Position numbers and translations under genes: made by a program. This document shows, in pieces, positions 1 through 5,412 of a DNA stretch of 5,412 bases; the stretch's first letter is position 1; each line of letters begins with the position of its first letter. The DNA is from an uncultured Prevotellaceae bacterium (lineage in GTDB: Bacteria; Bacteroidota; Bacteroidia; Bacteroidales; Muribaculaceae). The stretch lies in contig CAMFSS010000173.1 of the NCBI GenBank assembly GCA_945983195.1, forward strand, positions 1 through 5,412, given 5' to 3'. The notes under the pieces are model-generated. The model was not told where the DNA came from. It saw only the letters and a list, made by a program, of their open reading frames with translations, and searched no databases.

Positions 1-2708
1 GGTGCATTCTTCTCGTATGCCTTCTTGAGCACATTGCCGGTGAAGTTCTGTGTGCCGTAGTAGAAATCATGGATATTGAAAATGTCATATCCGAATGCTC
101 CGCGGAAGAACAGACTCAAGTCAATATTCTTGTAGCGGAAATTGTGAGTCATCGAACCGGTAAACTTGGGAAGTCCGTTGCCAACCACTTGGCGGTCGTC
201 GTCACTTGCCTGTGCTGCCTTGATGATGTCACCGTCGCGGTCATACACAAGCCATTCGCCATTCTTGTCGACTCCGGCAAATTTCCACATGTAGAAGTTG
301 CCGATTCTCTCACCTTTCTCTATGCGCTGCAAGTTGTAGAATGGGTATGGGTCTTCCGTACCGCACACGTTGTAGTAATCCTGACCGACGTATTTTGAAT
401 TGCTGAAGTCGAGGAATTTGTTGTCCATTGTCGAACCCACTACGTTCACGCTGTATTCAAAGTCTTTCGACTTCACGGCGTCCCAAGTGATGTCAAACTC
501 GAAGCCTGTGTTCGACATTGTTCCCACATTCACAAACGTCTCATCGTGGAGGAACGGCGGCACCGATACCTTGTAGTTTCCAAGCAAATCCTGCTGGCGG
601 CGGTTGAAATAGTTCAATGAACCGTAGATGCGGTTGTTGAGCAGTGCGAAGTCAATACCTACGTTCCAGTTTTTACCCTTCTCCCACTTCAGGTCGGGAT
701 TCACGTTCTTTGCAGGTCCCCACACCTGGAAGTATTGTCCATTGTAAGAGTAGTAGCCGAAACCTGTCATGGTGTTGAGCGAGTTGTAGCTGCCGAAATC
801 CTGGTTACCGGTCACACCGAAGTCACCGCGAATCTTCAAGTCGCTAAGCCAGCTCTTTGTTCCTTCCATGAAGCTCTCTTCCGAGATGCGCCAACCTGCC
901 GAAACTGCCGGGAAGTTACCCCACTTGTTGTTTGCTCCAAATTTCGAAGAACCTTCATGACGCAGCGATGCTGTGAAAAGGTATTTGCCCTGATAATCAT
1001 AGCTTACGCGACCAAAGAAGGCTATCAGCTTGGCATCGTTCATATAGGTGCCCATTCCCACTTCTCCTTCCTCTTTGGCATATTCGCCCGAACCGAGGTT
1101 GTTGTATCCAAGTCCATCATTTGAGAAGTCCTTGTTGCTTGCATTGAGTCCTGAGTATTTGAAATACTGGTAAGAATAACCTGCCATTACTTTAAGGAAG
1201 TGATTGCCGAAGTTGGTCTTATAGTTGGCAATCCACTCCAAGCTCTGTGAACGCTCTTTCGAGTAGTCGCGGCTGGCCTCGCCCTCGCGTCCGTTGTTTA
1301 TGGCTTGTGTGCTTGTCGACGGACGGAACCAACCGTTGAAGTTGTCATACTGGTGGTCGGCAAATGTCAATTGCGTAGTCAGAGAGTGGTTTGAACCCTT
1401 GTCCTTAAGCAGAAGGGGGAACAGATTCAGTTTCACAGTTGCGTCCCAGTCGAGGAGTTTTGTTTCACCGTCGCTTTGCTCTATGGTGTTTGCCTCTACG
1501 GGGTTGTAGCTTACCACCTGTCCCTGGAAGTTATAGTATTTCGACGGGTCAGTGGGATCCTTAATAGGAGTTGTTGGATTTGCTTCAAGAGCGTTTCTGA
1601 ATGTATTCCAGTCTGAGTTTTTGCGGTATGCAATACGTGGTGCCACGTTTAATCCAAATGTAAAGAGTCCGCTCTTTGTTGTGTGGTTTATCGAGGCGCG
1701 TGCTCCATATTCTTCACGACCCGAACGGCGGTCAATACCTTTTGCATCTCTGTAGTCGGCACTTACGCGGTAATTTGTCTTCTCGTTGCCTCCGCTGAGT
1801 GTCAGGGTGTGCTTGTGTGAGAATCCGGTGCGGGTTACTGCCTTCCACCAGTCATCGTTACCGCCGAGGTCAACTCCTACACCGCCCGAGCCGAGGCGAA
1901 GCTCGCGATACTCATCAGCAGTGAGCATGTCAAGCTCCTTTTGTGCAAGGTCAATCGAAATTGAACCATTGTAGGAGGTGTGTACCTGTCCGTCTTTGCT
2001 GCCTTTTTTGGTAGTAATAAGAATTACGCCATTCGATCCGCGAGTTCCATAGATTGCCGACGCAGCACCGTCCTTCAGTATATCGAAGCTCGCAATGTCG
2101 TTCGAGTTGATATTCGTAAGATTTCCACCGGGAACACCGTCAATCACAATGAGCGGGCCAAGACCTGCCGAGCGCGACGATACGCCGCGAATCTGAATGC
2201 TTGCCTGATTGTTAGGGTCACCGGCTCCGGTATTCGTAATCGAAACACCCGACACCTTTCCCTGAATCATCATTGAAGGGTCAATTGTGCTGACGCTCAA
2301 AAAGTCCTTGTCTGAAATGTGCGAGATTGCCGAAGTCAGCTCCTTCTTGTCCATCGTACCGTAACCGATTACTACTACTTCGTCGAGGACTTCGCTATCC
2401 TCTTTTAGGGTTACTTGAATGTTGGTCTGACCATTTACTGCCACATCGGCAGTCTTGTAGCCGATTGAGCTGATGGTGATAGTTGCTTTCGAGTCTACAC
2501 CGATAAGCTGGAAATTTCCGTCAATGTCGCTCACCGTACCCTTTTGAGTACCTTTCACCATCACTGTTGCTCCAATTATGGGTTCATTGTCTTTTGCATC
2601 GACAACTCTACCCTTTACATTTATATTCTGTGCTGCCATAGGCAATGCTGCCCAAAGAGTGCAGAACATAAACAATAGGAAATGAAATCTTCTGATTTTA
2701 CTTCTCAT
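1..2708 (-). CDS. SusC-like TonB-dependent outer-membrane transporter (C-terminus beyond window)
   Basis: This is an outer-membrane TonB-linked transporter of the SusC/RagA family, which imports glycans or peptides with a SusD-type surface lipoprotein. The ATG at 2706-2708 is followed by a clear signal peptide (basic start, hydrophobic residues 8-22, likely cleavage after Ala26). Next come a carboxypeptidase-regulatory-like beta-sandwich domain (about 29-113), the SusC-type TonB-box region VLDEVVVIGYGT (107-118), and the plug domain with IQIRG (171-175), VIDGVPGG (188-195) and the family signature LKDGAASAIYGTRGSNGV (211-228). From about 240 on it is barrel-like, with alternating aromatic strands. 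There is no STN domain, so signalling through an anti-sigma/ECF pair is not expected. 902 residues are visible; family members are usually about 1000-1100, so roughly 100-150 residues are missing on the left. A SusD gene is expected next but is not in view. The substrate is unknown. The family call is near certain. Confidence 0.97.
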   Translation of the reverse strand, partial: MRSKIRRFHFLLFMFCTLWAALPMAAQNINVKGRVVDAKDNEPIIGATVMVKGTQKGTVSDIDGNFQLIGVDSKATITISSIGYKTADVAVNGQTNIQVTLKEDSEVLDEVVVIGYGTMDKKELTSAISHISDKDFLSVSTIDPSMMIQGKVSGVSITNTGAGDPNNQASIQIRGVSSRSAGLGPLIVIDGVPGGNLTNINSNDIASFDILKDGAASAIYGTRGSNGVILITTKKGSKDGQVHTSYNGSISIDLAQKELDMLTADEYRELRLGSGGVGVDLGGNDDWWKAVTRTGFSHKHTLTLSGGNEKTNYRVSADYRDAKGIDRRSGREEYGARASINHTTKSGLFTFGLNVAPRIAYRKNSDWNTFRNALEANPTTPIKDPTDPSKYYNFQGQVVSYNPVEANTIEQSDGETKLLDWDATVKLNLFPLLLKDKGSNHSLTTQLTFADHQYDNFNGWFRPSTSTQAINNGREGEASRDYSKERSQSLEWIANYKTNFGNHFLKVMAGYSYQYFKYSGLNASNKDFSNDGLGYNNLGSGEYAKEEGEVGMGTYMNDAKLIAFFGRVSYDYQGKYLFTASLRHEGSSKFGANNKWGNFPAVSAGWRISEESFMEGTKSWLSDLKIRGDFGVTGNQDFGSYNSLNTMTGFGYYSYNGQYFQVWGPAKNVNPDLKWEKGKNWNVGIDFALLNNRIYGSLNYFNRRQQDLLGNYKVSVPPFLHDETFVNVGTMSNTGFEFDITWDAVKSKDFEYSVNVVGSTMDNKFLDFSNSKYVGQDYYNVCGTEDPYPFYNLQRIEKGERIGNFYMWKFAGVDKNGEWLVYDRDGDIIKAAQASDDDRQVVGNGLPKFTGSMTHNFRYKNIDLSLFFRGAFGYDIFNIHDFYYGTQNFTGNVLKKAYEKNA

Positions 2709-2709
2709 A

Positions 2710-2805
2710 GTTTTTTGTTACTTTTAAGTTAGTAATTAGGTTGTTTGTTTGAGGCAAAATTAATACCTCATCAGCCCAATTCAAAACGATAAAGTAACAA
2801 TTAAC
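2710..2805. repeat. Imperfect inverted repeat flanking the susC promoter
   Basis: The two arms are 2710-2730 and 2785-2805. Each has a perfect 10-bp core: TTGTTACTTT at 2715-2724 and its reverse complement AAAGTAACAA at 2791-2800. GTT/AAC matches on both sides of the core bring the match to 16 of 21 positions. The -7 element lies between the arms, and the -33 element sits at the inner edge of the right arm. Because the inferred start site is inside the repeat, only the left arm would be transcribed, so an RNA hairpin is unlikely to be its role. Possible roles are recombinase sites of an invertible promoter, or paired operator sites. The region is AT-rich, so chance is not excluded. Confidence 0.5.
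2755..2785 (-). promoter_or_regulatory. Bacteroidota-type promoter of the susC-like gene
   Basis: Read on the minus strand, TTTG (2785-2782) is followed after 19 bp by TAATTTTG (2762-2755). This matches the Bacteroides sigma pattern TTTG-N19-21-TAnnTTTG exactly. Transcription would start near 2748, leaving a leader of about 40 nt that is A-rich just before the ATG and has no Shine-Dalgarno sequence, as is normal in this phylum. The promoter gives the transporter its own transcription unit although the regulator lies upstream on the same strand. The start site is inferred. Confidence 0.7.
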
Positions 2806-2818
2806 GTAATTTATTTCA

Positions 2819-2873
2819 TTTAAGACTGATATTCAAGGTATTAGAAAGCATTTAAGGTAGAAAAATTAAGGTG
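2819..2873. promoter_or_regulatory. Cluster of AAGGT-type direct repeats, possible operator
   Basis: Three copies of AAGGT start at 2835, 2854 and 2868, each preceded by TTC, TTT or ATT. A weaker copy, TTTAAGAC, has its AAG at 2822. CATTTAAG also occurs twice, at 2817-2824 and 2849-2856, exactly 32 bp or about three helical turns apart. The cluster lies about 35-90 bp upstream of the susC -33 element, where an activator could bind. The adjacent membrane-anchored regulator is the natural candidate to bind it, but that is inference. Spacing between copies is irregular (13, 19 and 14 bp). Confidence 0.3.
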
Positions 2874-2875
2874 TT

Positions 2876-4519
2876 TTATAGCTTCGGAATCTGCATTATG
2901 CAACTCTCGAAATCCTCTTTTTTCACCAGTGAACGCGACTTCACTTTTGCCTTGTACACATAGACCGTGTTGAGCGAAAGGTTCAGGTAATTTGCCACTA
3001 TCACCGAGTCTTTGATGCCAAGTCGCATCAGTGCAAATATGCGCACCTCTGTGGGAAGCGTTCCGTCAGTTGCCACTGCCACTTGATGCTCAGTGGGGAA
3101 AAGTTTGTTATATTCTTCAATAAAATTCGGGAACAGTTTGAGGAAAGTGGAATCGAATGCCGACGAAAGCCGCTCTCGTTCCTGCTTCACTCCCACATCG
3201 TGTATCAAGGTCGACAAATCTCCATATTGTTTTGCCTTTATCTTCTGCGACATGCTTTTGCACTTCTCCTCCACGTGGTTCACGAAAGCTGTATCGCTGT
3301 AGAGCGACTGTATCACATAAGAATCCTTGATTTCATTTGCCTCTTTCAGCTTTGTGTTCACTGCCGACAGTTCACAGTTTGCCTTGTCAAGTTCCAGCAC
3401 TTTCTTCTCAATCTCTGTCCGGGCAAGGTGCAGTGCCTTGTTTTTGCGGTGTAGACCCATGATAAGCACCATCAGGAAAATGAGGGATATGATTACCACA
3501 CTTATCACGGCTATGTAGATTATGCGTTGCTCCTTCACCTTGTTGAAGCGCATACCCTCAATCAATTGAAGCGTCGAACTGATCTCCATTATCCTTGTTC
3601 GTGCATTGTAGAATTCGGCATCAGCCTGAGCAAGATGTATGTAGCGGACTGCACGGTCAAAGTCGCCTCGGTCAAGCATAAATCCGGCAAGTCGCTTGGA
3701 GGCTGCCGTTTCATGTGTATTTGAGCGTATATCCATGATTGCCGAAAGTGCCATGTAGTAAATGCTTGCATCTATATCGCCCTTCTTCTCATATAGCTCC
3801 GAGAGGATAAAATCCTGAACAGCCAAGTCACTGTCTGAGAATCTGAACCGTTCAAGTGTAGCCCTGCGGAAATTAATCATCGAGTCCAGCGAAATGTCCA
3901 TCACATTTATTCCGGTCAGTCTAAGGGTGATGGTGTCACAATTTTGCTGCGCCATGTTTAACTCGTTGACTACGGCCTCGCGTCGTTTTGCATCATACAT
4001 TTCACCAAGTTGCCCTATCCCTTTTCCAAAAAATCCCATGTTTTGATAAAGCAATACGCAACGGCTGTAGAATTCCTGCAACGCTACTGTCGATAATGAT
4101 TCTGTGTCGAAGTTTTTCATGATTTCCCATGCCTCAACAAAAAATCCTGCCGAGATTTGGCAAAACATCAAGTTGCACTTGGAGTGTGCCACTGCCTCGC
4201 GGTCTTCCATTTGGTTTGCATACTCAAGCATTCGGGTTGCATAGGTGTATGTCGAATCAAACTGGTATTTCTTGTATTCCTCGTAGAGCTGGCTGCACAT
4301 CTCATAGTTCTGCCTGATATTATGGCTGTCATGGCGTATTTGCTGCTTTAGCGAATCAAGTCGGTGCTCTTTCTCTGCCCTATATATGTCTATGCGCAAT
4401 ATCTCATCATCGAGCACCTGCAAGATTGAATCCACATCGACGCTTCTTGCGTGTCCCGGCAAAACCGCTATGCCGAAGAGCATCACAAAAAATATTGTAA
4501 TATGACGACAAAACATCAT
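2876..4519 (-). CDS. Membrane-anchored DUF6377-like transcriptional regulator with TPR-like sensor part
   Basis: This looks like a one-component regulator spanning the inner membrane, often found beside SusC/SusD loci in Bacteroidota. Visible parts in order: signal peptide or N-terminal anchor (1-24, hydrophobic 7-21, possible cleavage after GHA24); an all-helical periplasmic part (about 25-328) that reads like degenerate TPR repeats; a strong membrane helix (about 332-355) followed by the basic stretch HRKNK; a coiled coil (about 360-400); a conserved region with LFPNFIEEYNKLF (462-474), typical of the DUF6377 family as I remember it; and a LuxR-like helix-turn-helix at about 489-530, with RIFALMRLGIKDS (493-505) and the probable recognition helix SLNTVYVYKAKVKSRS (515-530). 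There is no histidine kinase or receiver domain. A second ATG follows the first directly, so the start could be one codon later. The susC-like gene begins 167 bp downstream on the same strand, suggesting that it is the target. The ligand is unknown. Confidence 0.9.
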   Translation of the reverse strand: MMFCRHITIFFVMLFGIAVLPGHARSVDVDSILQVLDDEILRIDIYRAEKEHRLDSLKQQIRHDSHNIRQNYEMCSQLYEEYKKYQFDSTYTYATRMLEYANQMEDREAVAHSKCNLMFCQISAGFFVEAWEIMKNFDTESLSTVALQEFYSRCVLLYQNMGFFGKGIGQLGEMYDAKRREAVVNELNMAQQNCDTITLRLTGINVMDISLDSMINFRRATLERFRFSDSDLAVQDFILSELYEKKGDIDASIYYMALSAIMDIRSNTHETAASKRLAGFMLDRGDFDRAVRYIHLAQADAEFYNARTRIMEISSTLQLIEGMRFNKVKEQRIIYIAVISVVIISLIFLMVLIMGLHRKNKALHLARTEIEKKVLELDKANCELSAVNTKLKEANEIKDSYVIQSLYSDTAFVNHVEEKCKSMSQKIKAKQYGDLSTLIHDVGVKQERERLSSAFDSTFLKLFPNFIEEYNKLFPTEHQVAVATDGTLPTEVRIFALMRLGIKDSVIVANYLNLSLNTVYVYKAKVKSRSLVKKEDFESCIMQIPKL

Positions 4520-4607
4520 TCGGTTAGTATTATGAATCTTTGTTTAGGTATTAAATCTGTCAAATTTCAGCAAACGCATTTTTGGTTATGCTAACTTTAG
4601 ACATGCA

Positions 4608-4639
4608 CAAAATTAGTATTTTTCCATAATTCCTCCAAA
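4608..4639 (-). promoter_or_regulatory. Bacteroidota-type promoter of the DUF6377-like regulator
   Basis: On the minus strand TTTG (4639-4636) is followed after 20 bp by TAATTTTG (4615-4608), an exact match to the phylum's -33/-7 pattern. Transcription would begin near 4601, giving a leader of about 80 nt before the ATG at 4519. The -7 octamer is identical to that of the susC-like gene and extends upstream as TAYTAATTTTG in both. No copy of the AAGGT repeats seen before susC was found here, so the sequence gives no hint of control through those sites. Confidence 0.65.
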
Positions 4640-4672
4640 TTTTTCACACACCAAAATCTTTTTTTGTTTTCA

Positions 4673-4705
4673 ATGGAATTATTCCGGCGATAATGCGTAA
4701 ATTTG
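4673..4705 (+). promoter_or_regulatory. Probable uvrB promoter
   Basis: TAAATTTG at 4698-4705 matches the -7 pattern TAnnTTTG exactly. The best-placed -33 candidate is the weak ATGG at 4673-4676, 21 bp upstream; a better TTTG at 4663-4666 is too far away. The inferred start near 4712 leaves a short leader of about 16 nt before the uvrB ATG. It lies back to back with the regulator promoter on the other strand. Confidence 0.45.
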
Positions 4706-4727
4706 CATTTCGAAATGAATTTTTGTA

Positions 4728-5412
<685 letters not shown>

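Noticed and set aside
69..2276. Several plus-strand open frames of 62-129 codons between 69 and 2276
   Set aside because: They lie antisense to the continuous SusC-like reading frame, resemble no family I recognise and lack promoters of their own. They are shadow frames.
2640..2708. Lipoprotein signal (Cys16) in the SusC-like leader
   Set aside because: The residues before the cysteine (F-M-F) do not fit a lipobox, and a standard signal-peptidase I site follows at Ala26.
2709..2875. Transcription terminator between the regulator and the susC-like gene
   Set aside because: No GC-rich hairpin followed by a T run was found on the minus strand after the stop codon, so read-through from the regulator into susC remains possible.
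3083..4351. Plus-strand open frames, and a 60-codon minus-strand frame at 3589-3771, within the regulator gene
   Set aside because: They overlap a complete, well-supported 547-residue coding region and show no recognisable domain of their own.
4560..4604. 14-codon minus-strand frame (ATG at 4604, TGA at 4560) in the leader of the regulator
   Set aside because: Its ATG falls almost on the inferred transcription start, and it has no ribosome-binding or attenuation features. It is probably chance.

Overview
The window suggests a member of the Bacteroidales. It holds a SusC-type TonB-dependent transporter, a membrane-anchored regulator of a kind typical of this phylum (DUF6377-like), three matches to the Bacteroidota promoter pattern (-33 TTTG / -7 TAnnTTTG) and no Shine-Dalgarno sequence before the starts. 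A gut lineage such as Muribaculaceae or Bacteroidaceae is plausible, but the genus cannot be fixed from this sequence. No RNA genes, mobile elements or CRISPR arrays were seen.

Layout. From 1 to 2708 on the minus strand lies the first 902 residues of a SusC-like outer-membrane transporter; its C-terminus and any SusD partner lie beyond the left edge. A 167-bp AT-rich gap (2709-2875) carries a well-formed promoter for this gene. The promoter is flanked by an imperfect inverted repeat and preceded upstream by a cluster of short direct repeats. From 2876 to 4519, also on the minus strand, is a complete 547-residue regulator: signal peptide, helical TPR-like periplasmic part, one membrane helix, coiled coil and a C-terminal LuxR-like helix-turn-helix. 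A 208-bp divergent intergenic region (4520-4727) holds the regulator's promoter on the minus strand and a probable uvrB promoter on the plus strand. From 4728 to the right edge on the plus strand are the first 228 residues of UvrB.

How it fits together. The regulator followed by a susC-like gene on the same strand looks like the regulatory and uptake end of a polysaccharide utilisation locus. The inference is that the regulator senses a signal in the periplasm or envelope and acts on the susC promoter just downstream of its own gene. The substrate cannot be told. UvrB is an unrelated housekeeping DNA-repair gene that marks the border of the locus. The points most worth checking are the inverted repeat around the susC promoter (invertible promoter or operator) and an unusual run of substitutions at the very end of the visible uvrB sequence, which may be low-quality contig-end sequence.
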